A DNA stretch of 64,000 nt from positions 310,001-374,000 of the forward strand of contig NZ_VCAO01000002.1 of NCBI RefSeq assembly GCF_005884405.1. Reading direction: 5' to 3'. The notes beneath the pieces are model-generated. The model saw only the letters and a program-made list of their open reading frames with translations. It made no database searches and was not told the DNA's origin. Positions 1-7,917 of this stretch are shown piece after piece; the first letter of the stretch is position 1, and every line of letters starts with the position of its first letter. The translations under genes were made by a program, and so were the position numbers. This DNA comes from Qipengyuania marisflavi (GTDB lineage Bacteria; Pseudomonadota; Alphaproteobacteria; Sphingomonadales; Sphingomonadaceae).

Positions 1-373
1 CCATCGATTCCTTGCCGTCGGGCACATCCCAGCCCATCGCCTTGGCAGTGACCGCCTGTTCAACCGGCCCGGCGGCGAAGAACATCCAGCGCAGATATGA
101 CGCGCGCTCCTCGACAGTTGGCAGTAAATCAGGCGCGCTAACCTCGGCCAGATAGGCGCAGATCGCGGCGGCTTCAGTGATGACGTGCACATGGCTGCCG
201 TGATGGTGGACCAGCGTGGGCACCTTGCCCATCGGATTGGCATCCAGCAGTGCTCCGGGCTTCTCCTGCCAGTCGACCAGCTCGGTATCATAATCCGCGC
301 CCGCCTCGTGCAATGCCCAGCGCGCAATCTGGCCGCGGCTCATCGGATTGGTGAAAAAGGTATAGTCAGCCAT
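1..373 (-). CDS. Glutathione S-transferase family protein (3' end beyond window)
   Basis: Only the first 124 codons are inside the window; the gene runs off the left edge. The translation starts MADYTFFTNPMSRG and gives a thioredoxin-fold N-terminal domain with NPMGKVP at residues 46-52, where the cis-proline of the glutathione site is expected, then a TEAAAICAYL helix and the start of the helical C-terminal domain. GST-family enzymes conjugate or reduce electrophiles with glutathione in the cytoplasm. The gene follows a DUF1428 gene by 82 bases on the same strand and is probably co-transcribed, with an HxlR-type regulator divergent upstream. Substrate cannot be told. The family call is firm; completeness cannot be judged. 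Confidence 0.85.
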   Translation of the reverse strand, partial: MADYTFFTNPMSRGQIARWALHEAGADYDTELVDWQEKPGALLDANPMGKVPTLVHHHGSHVHVITEAAAICAYLAEVSAPDLLPTVEERASYLRWMFFAAGPVEQAVTAKAMGWDVPDGKESM

Positions 374-455
374 GTTTCAGGTCTCCTCTATGCGGCGATT
401 GCTGCCGGACATACGAGGGTGTCAGTTGCAGCAAGGGTTGCACACGCGGCGGCGT

Positions 456-809
456 TCATGCGTGCTTTTCGACAATTGGTTCGAAACCGCCAAAGATCAT
501 GCGCTTGCCATCGAATGGCATTTCGCCAAAATCTTCCATGCGCGGGTCGCTCATCATTTTCTGCTCGCCCGCATCGGCGGTGGCGCGGTCGGGCCAGGTG
601 ACCCAGCTGAAGACGATTTTCTCGCCGTTATCAGCCTTCACGGCGCGGCGAAAATCGGTGGTGTGGCCATCGGGAACATTAGCCTCCCAGCATTCGACCT
701 GGCTCAGCGCGCCATATTCCTTGACCAATTCCCAGAACTTTTCGGCAGTGTCGCGATAGGCGTCCTTATTGCCTTCAGGCACAGCAGCGATGAATCCGTT
801 TACATACAT
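456..809 (-). CDS. DUF1428 family protein
   Basis: A 117-residue protein beginning MYVNGFIAAVPEGNKDAY, which is the typical opening of the DUF1428 (PF07237) family of small dimeric ferredoxin-like proteins of unknown function. The reading frame stays open upstream, but family alignment and a GGAGAGACGGT ribosome-binding region place the start at 809. The conserved block around MSDPRMEDFGEMPFDGKRM is near the C terminus. It sits first in a likely two-gene unit with the GST gene and is divergent from an HxlR regulator, which suggests a stress- or electrophile-responsive role. Biochemical function is unknown. Confidence 0.85.
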   Translation of the reverse strand: MYVNGFIAAVPEGNKDAYRDTAEKFWELVKEYGALSQVECWEANVPDGHTTDFRRAVKADNGEKIVFSWVTWPDRATADAGEQKMMSDPRMEDFGEMPFDGKRMIFGGFEPIVEKHA

Positions 810-857
810 ACCGTCTCTCCAAGCCATCTGCGCGAGCACTCTTTTGCGACTCGCCAT

Positions 858-893
858 TTGCCAAGATTGAGCGATTGCGTTACAAAAAGCAAC
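858..893 (+). promoter_or_regulatory. Promoter and putative HxlR operator in the divergent region
   Basis: A -35 element TTGCCA (858-863) and -10 element TACAAA (881-886) are 17 bases apart and would start transcription within about two bases of the ATG at 895, giving a leaderless or nearly leaderless regulator mRNA. An imperfect inverted repeat GTTAC-N5-GCAAC (879-893) covers the -10, and a further AGTAACT lies just inside the gene. HxlR-type regulators often bind such short dyads in divergent intergenic regions, so autoregulation and control of DUF1428-GST is likely but inferred. Confidence 0.45.
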
Positions 894-894
894 T

Positions 895-1590
895 ATGAAG
901 TCACCTAAAGTAACTAAGGCCACCGAGCGCGCGCATGGCAAGTGGTATGACGACGCTTGCGGCACGGCGTTCGCGATGGAGCTGGTGGGCGAGCGGTGGT
1001 CGATGCTGATCATCCGCGAATTGCTGTTGGGTGGGCGGCGGTTTTCCGATCTGCGAACCAGCCTGCCGGGGATCAGCGCAAAAATCCTGACCGAGCGGCT
1101 GGCGAGCATGGAGCAGGCGGGCGTGCTCAACCGGCGCAGACTGCCGTCACCCGGCGCGGTGCAGATATATGAGCTGACCGAGTGGGGGTTGCAGGCAGAG
1201 CCCGCAATTCAGGAATTGGGACGCTGGGCCGCGTTGTCACATCGGCATGATCCGACATTGCCGCTCTCGCCAGTATCGCTGATGATTTCGCTGCGGACGA
1301 TGTTCGATCGGGCCAAGGCGGCGGGGATCACTGCGCGGATCGGGTTCGAGATTGGCGGAGAGACTTTCGTGGCCGAACTAAAGGATGGCGTACTGACCAA
1401 TCGGCGCGACCAGATTACCGGGATGGAGGCTGTCCTGCGCGTTCCTGCGGCTCCGGTGCTGGCGGCGCTGATCTATGGCAATGTGCCGCCAGCCGCATTG
1501 GAGCAGGACGCCGGGCTGGTCATCGAGGGCGACCGAGTGCTGGCACTGCGTTTCACCGATATTTTCGAGCTGCCCGAAAAGATCGGTTAA
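895..1590 (+). CDS. HxlR-type winged-helix regulator with C-terminal sterol-carrier-like domain
   Basis: A 231-residue transcription factor. Residues about 18-110 form the HxlR/MarR-like winged helix, including FAMELVGERWSMLIIRELL and GISAKILTERLASMEQAG. A single N-terminal cysteine (C22) is at the position used for redox or thiol sensing in several HxlR proteins. Unlike the roughly 110-residue minimal HxlR proteins, it carries about 110 further residues ending in a segment with LVIEGDRVLAL that resembles SCP2-type lipid-binding domains. It is divergent from DUF1428-GST and probably controls them. Its stop overlaps the MpaB-like gene in the palindrome TTAA (1587-1590). DNA-binding family certain; C-terminal domain assignment moderate. 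Confidence 0.88.
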   Translation: MKSPKVTKATERAHGKWYDDACGTAFAMELVGERWSMLIIRELLLGGRRFSDLRTSLPGISAKILTERLASMEQAGVLNRRRLPSPGAVQIYELTEWGLQAEPAIQELGRWAALSHRHDPTLPLSPVSLMISLRTMFDRAKAAGITARIGFEIGGETFVAELKDGVLTNRRDQITGMEAVLRVPAAPVLAALIYGNVPPAALEQDAGLVIEGDRVLALRFTDIFELPEKIG

Positions 1591-2432
1591 TTCTGCCGGA
1601 ATGCCCAGCGCAGCGTCTTGCCCATGCCCCATGTCACCGCGCGTGCCGGAATGCCTGACAGGCCGGGCCGTTCCAGTCCCAGCATTGACCGGGCAAACGG
1701 CGGGAGCAACGCCACTGCCTCTGTCGCCAGCACGGCCTGAACCGCAGGCGGCGCGCCCTCTGGCTTGGCCGACACAACAAATTGCGCCACCTCGCGCGCT
1801 TCGGGGCTGGTGCGCAGATCATCGCGCAGGTCGTGGAAGATAGCCTCCGCCTCGCGCCGGTTTACGGGCACCGGGTCGGCACCCAGTGCGCGCGCAATCT
1901 GCGCAAACTGCGCGTAATATTCGTCCTGGTCGCCGCCCGGCATATCGGGGCGGACATGGCGCAGATAGGCCGAAAGAAAGCTGGTCGATTCGGCCACATG
2001 GACCCAGGCCAGCGTGCGCGGATCCGTTGCAGAATAGCGCGATCCGTCGGGCAGGGTTCCGCCCACAGATTTATGGATGCGGTTGACCCGCTCAATCGCC
2101 GCCATCGCCACATCGCGATGTGCAAATGTGGTGTCGGTTATGAAATGGGCGGTCCGGCTCAGCCTCCCGTGCATATCTTCGCGAAAGTTCGAAAAATCGA
2201 GCACGCCCTGCAACGCATGGGGATGCAGCATTTGCAGGAACAGCCCGCGCATTCCGCCCACCATCATCGCCACGACGTCGGCATGGACCAGCCGGATCGG
2301 GCTGTCCTTGGCAAACAATGCGTCATCCGAGGGTGGGCGCGGCTGCGCGTCGTGATTGCCTTCGTTGAAGGCCGCGCGAACGCCGCCGACTATCTTGCCA
2401 CGGAGAATTTCTACCGGATCGATTCGCGCCAT
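1587..2432 (-). CDS. Oxygenase MpaB family protein (DUF2236)
   Basis: A 281-residue protein starting MARIDPVEIL. The blocks RGLFLQMLHPHALQGVLDFS (about 62-81), a TTFAHRDVAM segment and RTLAWVHVAEST (139-150) match the MpaB/DUF2236 family, whose histidines and arginine bind a heme-like group in the latex-clearing protein and MpaB relatives. The start at 2432 was chosen because this is where family homology begins; the longer frame upstream is only antisense to cobS. It converges on the HxlR regulator with a four-base overlap and is divergent from cobS. Substrate unknown. Confidence 0.8.
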   Translation of the reverse strand: MARIDPVEILRGKIVGGVRAAFNEGNHDAQPRPPSDDALFAKDSPIRLVHADVVAMMVGGMRGLFLQMLHPHALQGVLDFSNFREDMHGRLSRTAHFITDTTFAHRDVAMAAIERVNRIHKSVGGTLPDGSRYSATDPRTLAWVHVAESTSFLSAYLRHVRPDMPGGDQDEYYAQFAQIARALGADPVPVNRREAEAIFHDLRDDLRTSPEAREVAQFVVSAKPEGAPPAVQAVLATEAVALLPPFARSMLGLERPGLSGIPARAVTWGMGKTLRWAFRQN

Positions 2433-2486
2433 AACGTCCAATATAGGGTTGGCGCGCTTCGCATAAATCCCTAACCGACCTGTGCA

Positions 2487-3479
2487 ATGAACGAGATGAC
2501 CGACAAACCTATCGATAATGCCGCCGGAACCGTGCTGGCAGCCCCCGACACAACCGTTGACGTTCGCGATATTTTCGGGATCGATATCGACTGGCAGGTG
2601 CCCGCATTTTCCAGGGCGGACCAGCGCGTGCCCGATCTGGATGAAAGCTACGTGTTCGATCCGGACACCACGCTGGCGATACTGGCCGGTTTTGCGCATG
2701 ATCGCCGCGTCATGGTGCAGGGTTATCACGGCACGGGTAAATCCACGCATATCGAACAGGTTGCGGCGCGGCTGAACTGGCCCTGCATCCGTATCAATCT
2801 GGATGCGCACATCAGCCGCATCGATCTGGTCGGACGTGACGCCATCGTGCTGCGCGACGGTCTGCAGGTCACTGAATTCCGTGAAGGATTGCTGCCGTGG
2901 GCGTTGCAGCATCCCGTGGCACTGGTGTTCGACGAATATGACGCCGGACGCCCCGACGTGATGTTCGTGATCCAGCGCGTGCTGGAACAGCAGGGCAAGC
3001 TGACTCTGCTCGACCAGAACCGCGTCATCCGTCCCGATGCTCATTTCCGCCTGTTTGCCACTGCCAACACGGTTGGGCTGGGCGATACCAGCGGGCTGTA
3101 TCATGGCACGCAGGCGATCAATCAGGGGCAGATGGACCGCTGGAACATCGTGGTTGCCCTGAATTACCTGCCCGGCGAAGTTGAGGAACAGATCGTCGCA
3201 TCGAAAACCCCTGATGCCGATCCCAAGGTATTGGCCGATATGGTCAAGGTTGCCGATCTGACGCGCCAAGGCTTCATAAACGGCGATATCTCCACCGTGA
3301 TGAGTCCGCGGACAGTGATCACTTGGGCGGAGAATCTCGCCATTTTCAAGGATGTTGGCTTCGCGTTCCGTCTCTCGTTCCTCAACAAGTGTGACGAGGC
3401 AGAGCGGATGCTGGTGGCCGAATATTACCAGCGCGTCTTCGGCACCGAATTGCCCGAGAGCGTTGTGGGCAAGGGATAG
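2487..3479 (+). CDS. cobS: Cobaltochelatase subunit CobS (AAA+ ATPase)
   Basis: A 330-residue MoxR/CobS-clade AAA+ ATPase. Walker [10 protein letters not shown] is at 79-87, Walker [10 protein letters not shown] at 144-152, sensor-1 ATANT at 191-195 and an MDRW arginine motif at 216-219; the N terminus (about 22-60) matches the CobS zinc-ribbon-less leader region. CobS forms hexamers with CobT to power CobN-dependent insertion of cobalt into hydrogenobyrinate a,c-diamide in the aerobic B12 pathway. The usual partner gene cobT is not next door: a penicillin-binding protein gene follows after 41 bases. Either cobT is elsewhere or this copy serves another complex. The start at 2487 could also be the ATG three codons later. 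Confidence 0.9.
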   Translation: MNEMTDKPIDNAAGTVLAAPDTTVDVRDIFGIDIDWQVPAFSRADQRVPDLDESYVFDPDTTLAILAGFAHDRRVMVQGYHGTGKSTHIEQVAARLNWPCIRINLDAHISRIDLVGRDAIVLRDGLQVTEFREGLLPWALQHPVALVFDEYDAGRPDVMFVIQRVLEQQGKLTLLDQNRVIRPDAHFRLFATANTVGLGDTSGLYHGTQAINQGQMDRWNIVVALNYLPGEVEEQIVASKTPDADPKVLADMVKVADLTRQGFINGDISTVMSPRTVITWAENLAIFKDVGFAFRLSFLNKCDEAERMLVAEYYQRVFGTELPESVVGKG

Positions 3480-3520
3480 GCTCTATGCATCGCTGTGTTG
3501 TTCGTTTAACACAGTAGGCC

Positions 3521-5761
3521 ATGGGCGTGTTTGACCTCTTTCGCCGCAAAGCGGGCCCCGATGCCGAGCCTGTGCCGCATCGCGGATATTACGCGCTTGA
3601 TGATCGCGTAGCTGGTGCGCCCGATTGGGATGATTGGGACGACCGTCTGGAGAGCGTCGACCGGACGTTGGCGGTCGAGGAACGGCGTCCTTCGCATTGG
3701 TGGCAGCCCGCACATTACCGTGGCCGCCGGAAGCGGTGGTGGGCCGGGCGGATCGTGGCGGGCGTCCTTGCGTTGTTCATCGCGATTGTCGCATGGCTGG
3801 CGATCACTGCACCGCTGAACAAATCGCTTGAACCGATTGCCGCACCGCAGGTCACTCTGCTCGCCGCCGATGGTACGCCGATTGCGCGCAATGGGGCGAT
3901 TACTGACGAGCCGGTCGATGTCTCCAAACTGCCGCCGCATGTTGTGCAGGCGTTTCTGGCGATTGAGGATCGGCGGTTTTACGACCATTGGGGTATCGAT
4001 CCGCGCGGGCTGGGCCGGGCGGCCTGGGCGCGGGTTACTGGCGGGCGGATGCAGGGCGGTTCGACCATTACGCAGCAACTGGCCAAGTTCACCTTCCTGA
4101 CCGCCGACCAGACGCTCAGCCGCAAGGCGCGTGAGGCGCTGATCGCCTTCTGGCTGGAGAGCTGGCTGACGAAGGATGAAATTCTCGAACGCTATCTGTC
4201 CAACGCCTATTTCGGCGACAATGTGTACGGGCTGCGCGCCGCCAGCCTGCACTATTTCTATCGCCAGCCGGAAAAGCTGCGGGTCGATCAGGTCGCGATG
4301 CTGGCCGGGTTGCTGCAGGCGCCATCCAGCTATGCCCCCACCAAGCATTACGACCGCGCTGAGAAACGGATGCGGCTGGTGGTGCAATCGATGGTCGCGG
4401 CTGGCTATCTGACCGAAGCGGAGGCGCGGAAAATACGCCCGCCCGCGCTTGATGTACGCACTCGCAATGATTTGCCGACCGGCACCTATTTTGCCGACTG
4501 GGCACTGCCGCAGGCGCGCGCGCTGGCGCAGGGCGGGTATGAGCGGCAGACGCTGACAACCACGCTGGACAGCCGGTTGCAGGGGATCGCGCGCAAGGTC
4601 ACTGCGAATGCGGGGCTGGGCAGCGCGCAAGTGGCGCTGGTCGCGATGCGGAGCAATGGCGAAGTGGTGGCGATGATCGGCGGGCGCGACTATGCCAAAT
4701 CGACCTTCAACCGCGCCAGCCAGGCGCGGCGGCAGCCGGGATCGACCTTCAAGCTGTTCGTCTATCTGGCCGCCTTGCGTGAAGGGTGGGACCCGGAAGA
4801 CCGCATCGCCAACACCGCGTTTACCGAAGGCAGCTATCGCCCCAAAAATTCGCGCGACAGATATTCCGAGAGCCTGACGCTGGAAGAAGCCTTCGCCCAG
4901 TCGAGCAATGTCGCAGCTGTGCGCTTGTTTGGCGAGGTGGGCAGTGCGCGGGTCATCGAAACCGCACGCGATCTTGGCGTGGCATCGTCACTGGCAAAGG
5001 GTGATCCCAGTCTGGCACTGGGCAGCAGCACTATGACACTGATTGAACTGACCAGCGCTTATGCCGCGCTGGCCGCCAATGCCTATCCGGTTGCGCCGCG
5101 AGCGTTTGCCGTGCCCGAAAAGTCGTGGTGGGAAAGGCTGTGGGATGGCCCTTCCAGCTTCTCGTCATCGACGCTTCGCGGGATGGAGCAGATGCTACGC
5201 AAGGCCATCAATGATGGCACCGGGCGCGCTGCGATGCTCAAGGGGCCAAACTTCGGCAAGACCGGCACCACGCAGGACAATCGCGATGCTCTGTTTGTCG
5301 GCTACGCAGGCGATCTGGTGGTAGGGGTGTGGATCGGCAATGACGACAACTCACCGCTCGACGGGATTTCCGGCGGCGGTCTGCCCGCCAAGATGTGGCG
5401 CGATTTCATGAACCGGGCGATGAATGTAAAGGCCGCACCATCGCAGCCCGCACCGCGCGAAAAGAGCGATCCGGGCGGCCCGGTCGAGCCGCTTGATGTG
5501 CCCGATCTCGACGACATTCCGCTGGGCAATGGCAATTCACGCCTGCGTATCCGCGATGGCGAAACGATCCTGTCGACCGAGATCGAGGGCATTCCGGTAG
5601 AGATCGTGATGGGCCGCGAAGGCGTGCGGGTCACCTCCGAAGAGATCGAGCGCACCCGCAGACGCGTGGCCGAACAGATCCGCCGCGAGGAAGCCCAGCG
5701 GGAGCGGCAATTCGACCGCGCTATGGAAGAGGCCGAGTTTGCCGACCCTATCGGTTACTGA
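3521..5761 (+). CDS. Bifunctional class A penicillin-binding protein (transglycosylase/transpeptidase)
   Basis: A 746-residue peptidoglycan synthase. An acidic, Trp-rich cytoplasmic tail (1-70) precedes one membrane anchor (about 76-96). The GT51 glycosyltransferase domain has the catalytic glutamate in AIEDRRFYDHWGID (E149) and GGSTITQQLAKF (179-190). The transpeptidase domain has the serine nucleophile in STFK (408-411), SSN at 461-463 and KTGT at 580-583. All catalytic motifs are intact, so it should polymerise and cross-link glycan strands in the periplasm. The C terminus is a charged Glu/Arg-rich helix ending in DPIGY. It overlaps the convergent thioesterase gene by seven bases. Family PBP1A/1C-like; subclass not resolved. 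Confidence 0.93.
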   Translation: MGVFDLFRRKAGPDAEPVPHRGYYALDDRVAGAPDWDDWDDRLESVDRTLAVEERRPSHWWQPAHYRGRRKRWWAGRIVAGVLALFIAIVAWLAITAPLNKSLEPIAAPQVTLLAADGTPIARNGAITDEPVDVSKLPPHVVQAFLAIEDRRFYDHWGIDPRGLGRAAWARVTGGRMQGGSTITQQLAKFTFLTADQTLSRKAREALIAFWLESWLTKDEILERYLSNAYFGDNVYGLRAASLHYFYRQPEKLRVDQVAMLAGLLQAPSSYAPTKHYDRAEKRMRLVVQSMVAAGYLTEAEARKIRPPALDVRTRNDLPTGTYFADWALPQARALAQGGYERQTLTTTLDSRLQGIARKVTANAGLGSAQVALVAMRSNGEVVAMIGGRDYAKSTFNRASQARRQPGSTFKLFVYLAALREGWDPEDRIANTAFTEGSYRPKNSRDRYSESLTLEEAFAQSSNVAAVRLFGEVGSARVIETARDLGVASSLAKGDPSLALGSSTMTLIELTSAYAALAANAYPVAPRAFAVPEKSWWERLWDGPSSFSSSTLRGMEQMLRKAINDGTGRAAMLKGPNFGKTGTTQDNRDALFVGYAGDLVVGVWIGNDDNSPLDGISGGGLPAKMWRDFMNRAMNVKAAPSQPAPREKSDPGGPVEPLDVPDLDDIPLGNGNSRLRIRDGETILSTEIEGIPVEIVMGREGVRVTSEEIERTRRRVAEQIRREEAQRERQFDRAMEEAEFADPIGY

Positions 5762-6171
5762 TTTTCGGTCACCATCATCACATTCATTACCGCCGTGGCG
5801 ATGGGCCGTGCGGGATCATCCTGCCACGCCTCCACCGTGATGTTCGCGCTGCGGCGGCCAAGCTTGGTAATCCGCCCGCGCGCGTAGCTGGTCAGCTCGC
5901 GTCCGGCGGCGAGATATTGCACAGTGATATTGATCGGCTTGAGCGAGGCCACGCGCCCGATCCGGTCAAGCTCGGCGCGCAGCACAGCGTAGCCTGCCGT
6001 CTCCAGCAAACCGCCGGTCGCGCCGCCATGCATATGGGCGGGGCGCCCTTCGATAATGTCAGAGAAACCGATGGAGAACACGGGTGTGCCGTCCTCCCAC
6101 CGCTCCAGCGCGATGCCGAGCGAACGGGCATAGGGTGTCAGTGCTTCGATGTCGGAGTGTTCAGTCACCAT
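5755..6171 (-). CDS. PaaI-type hot-dog thioesterase
   Basis: A 138-residue single hot-dog domain protein. The PAHMHGGATGGLLETAGYAV stretch (about 44-63) is the helix-and-loop signature of the PaaI/4HBT superfamily, with the glycines that bind the pantetheine arm of acyl-CoA, and INITVQYLAAG follows as a core strand. Such enzymes hydrolyse acyl-CoA thioesters in the cytoplasm; the substrate is not predictable. It is translated directly after a second PaaI-type gene that overlaps its start by 11 bases, so the two may make a heterodimer or two related activities. Confidence 0.85.
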   Translation of the reverse strand: MVTEHSDIEALTPYARSLGIALERWEDGTPVFSIGFSDIIEGRPAHMHGGATGGLLETAGYAVLRAELDRIGRVASLKPINITVQYLAAGRELTSYARGRITKLGRRSANITVEAWQDDPARPIATAVMNVMMVTENQ

Positions 6172-6631
6172 GCGGCTTTCTGGGATCGACTGCGATTTTC
6201 ATAAAGACCGCTTGGATATGCGCGACCGGATCATCGCCATCGCCATCATGAGCCAGCCCGCGCACAAAGGCTGCGCTGCGGGTCAGTCGGTAACATTGCG
6301 CGCGCCCGAAAACCGAGGCTTTCACCCGCGCCGGGCGGACATAATCCACGCGTAAATCCAGCGTGGCGATGGCGCGGAAATCGTCCATCGCCTTCCAGAT
6401 CGCCAGCCCGCTCGCCATGTCCATCAGGCTCAGGATCGGACCCGATGCGAGAACTTGCTGGGCCGATTCTCCCAGCAGATCCTCGCGCCACGGAAGTTCC
6501 AGCTCCACCCAGTCATCGCCGTGATCGGAATATTGCAGGCCCAGCCACCCGGCATGCCCACGGCTGGTGAAAAACGGCGTCGCCGCCGCCGGATCGAACT
6601 TTGCGGCAGGAGGTGATGCGGGGGCGTCCAT
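6161..6631 (-). CDS. PaaI-type hot-dog thioesterase (upstream partner)
   Basis: A protein of 156 residues from the ATG at 6631 (MDAPASPPAAKFDP), or 167 from an ATG at 6664; neither has a strong ribosome-binding site, and the shorter form leaves room for a promoter. The region LASGPILSLMDMASGLAIW is a degenerate hot-dog active-site helix and ATLDLRVDYVRPAR is the matching core strand. It overlaps the following thioesterase gene by 11 bases, so translation is probably coupled. Two tandem hot-dog genes of unequal sequence suggest a two-subunit acyl-CoA thioesterase. Family call good, substrate unknown. Confidence 0.82.
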   Translation of the reverse strand: MDAPASPPAAKFDPAAATPFFTSRGHAGWLGLQYSDHGDDWVELELPWREDLLGESAQQVLASGPILSLMDMASGLAIWKAMDDFRAIATLDLRVDYVRPARVKASVFGRAQCYRLTRSAAFVRGLAHDGDGDDPVAHIQAVFMKIAVDPRKPHGD

Positions 6632-6684
6632 GGTCCGCGCCGATAGCGCCCGCTTTGCGCGCATTACAATGTTTTAATTTCAAA

Positions 6685-6742
6685 CCGTGCGCTGTGCACG
6701 GCAGCTAGCCCGCCCGGCGGATCGCAATTCTGCAGATCCGCC
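6685..6742 (+). promoter_or_regulatory. Two inverted repeats upstream of the small-peptide gene
   Basis: Two dyads stand between the divergent thioesterase gene and the 53-residue peptide gene. The first has perfect 6-base arms CCGTGC and GCACGG (6685-6690 and 6696-6701). The second has perfect 8-base arms GGCGGATC and GATCCGCC (6716-6723 and 6735-6742), with an inner GCA/TGC pairing that lengthens the hairpin. The second ends 19 bases before the ATG and just before the GAGGGAG ribosome-binding site. They could be operator dyads or leader hairpins controlling expression; no T-run follows, so a terminator is unlikely. Confidence 0.4.
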
Positions 6743-6761
6743 GCATGAGGGAGCAATATTT

Positions 6762-6923
6762 ATGAACCTACCCAAGATTGATCTGGCGAGCCTGCCGGGC
6801 ATTGATGCGGTGACCGGGCTGTTCGGCAGCATGACGGCCACCACACCCACGGTGGACGACCGAATCGTCGTCCTGATGGTCTATATTTATGAGGTCCTGC
6901 CCCCTCCGCCGACGTTCTTCTGA
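6762..6923 (+). CDS. Small peptide of 53 residues, candidate precursor or small effector
   Basis: Not recognised. The ATG at 6762 has a good GAGGGAG ribosome-binding site. The product has a soft amphipathic N-terminal half (MNLPKIDLASLPGIDAVTG) and a sharply different C-terminal part: acidic DDR, a hydrophobic IVVLMVYIY run, then EVLPPPPTFF. No signal peptide or cysteine is present. Only 16 bases separate it from a 325-residue gene, which overlaps a cupin-like enzyme gene, so the three form one unit. A short ORF with leader/core asymmetry ahead of a putative oxygenase looks like a ribosomally made, modified peptide precursor, but that is inference. A small regulatory or membrane-associated subunit is the alternative. 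Confidence 0.6.
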   Translation: MNLPKIDLASLPGIDAVTGLFGSMTATTPTVDDRIVVLMVYIYEVLPPPPTFF

Positions 6924-6939
6924 CACTGGCGCCGGAGCG

Positions 6940-7917
6940 ATGCGTATTGATCCGGAAATGCTGGCGCTGCGAGGTGATACCGCCTTGCAGCGCCACGCGC
7001 AGGAGGCGCTAGAGCGGGCGCGCGACCGCTGGCTGGCGAGTGAGCCGGTGGCAGGAGTGATGGCTGAGTTGCGCGCCTATGGTCAGGGTGAAAAACTGGC
7101 GCATTGTCCTGCGTTGGGGGACCTGTTTGCGGGACAGGGGCGTGAGGCCGGATGGCTGGACCCGCTGGTCCATGGTCTGACCACAGCGCTGCGTGACTAT
7201 CCGCTTGGCCAAGTCCCACTGCGGCATCAGGTGTCGGACGGCTTGAGCATACTGCAACTTACCATCTGTGGCCGCGCCACGCTGTCCCTGATTATCTATG
7301 AGGACACTGCCGCTTCTAATGCCGAAGCACCGACATCGATCTGTTTTTCCGATGTCGAGCGCCGGGAAGTGGTCGTGGCAGGCGCAGCCGATTTGCGGCT
7401 GTTCGAAATTGTGCAGGACCGCGGTGACACCGCCGTCCTCGACAGCGATCCGCGCCGCGTAGTCGCGCGTGAGGCGCTGCACTTCCCCGGCTTTGTCCAT
7501 GCCAAGCAGGTGGTGAAGGTTCACGGGCGGATGGTAATGCTGCGGTTGTCCCGCACGCCGGAAACACCGGCTCCGTCGCGGCAATTCTGCCTGAATACGG
7601 GCAAGCTGCTCCACCGCTCAAGCGGCGACCGGCGCGAGAGCCAGCATGAGCTGATGATGGCATTGCTCGGCAGGATGGGGCGCGAAGATGCAGCCCCGAT
7701 CTTTGCTGAAATGATGCGCAGCGGCAGCGACCATCTGCGCTGGCAAGCTATGCGCGAATGCCTCGCGCTCGACACAGCGACGGGGTTTGCTGCGCTGTGT
7801 GCGATGGCCGAGAACCAAGCGGATGCGCTGTGCGATCACGCCAGTGCGCTGCGCGATCAACTGCTTGCGCGTCATCCCCAACTCGCCGGAAAGGAAGCTG
7901 CGCAATGCCGCGCATAA
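6940..7917 (+). CDS. Protein of unknown function with HEAT-like C-terminal helices
   Basis: A 325-residue protein I do not recognise. The start at 6940 (MRIDPEMLALRG) follows a CCGGAG ribosome-binding site. Residues about 95-205 look like a beta-rich domain (LSILQLTICGRATLSLIIY, ERREVVVAG, VVKVHGRMVMLRLSRTP), possibly cupin-like. Residues about 235-315 are helical, in pairs typical of HEAT repeats (ELMMALLGRMG, HLRWQAMRECLAL, FAALCAMAE). It lies between the small-peptide gene and the cupin-like enzyme gene, overlapping the latter by 13 bases. A role as partner or peptide-recognition subunit of that enzyme is plausible but unproven. Confidence 0.6.
   Translation: MRIDPEMLALRGDTALQRHAQEALERARDRWLASEPVAGVMAELRAYGQGEKLAHCPALGDLFAGQGREAGWLDPLVHGLTTALRDYPLGQVPLRHQVSDGLSILQLTICGRATLSLIIYEDTAASNAEAPTSICFSDVERREVVVAGAADLRLFEIVQDRGDTAVLDSDPRRVVAREALHFPGFVHAKQVVKVHGRMVMLRLSRTPETPAPSRQFCLNTGKLLHRSSGDRRESQHELMMALLGRMGREDAAPIFAEMMRSGSDHLRWQAMRECLALDTATGFAALCAMAENQADALCDHASALRDQLLARHPQLAGKEAAQCRA

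Noticed and set aside
1587-3269. 560-codon leftward frame including the MpaB-like gene and the antisense of cobS
   Set aside because: Only residues from 2432 downward match the MpaB family; the upstream part is antisense to cobS, so a fusion is not supported.
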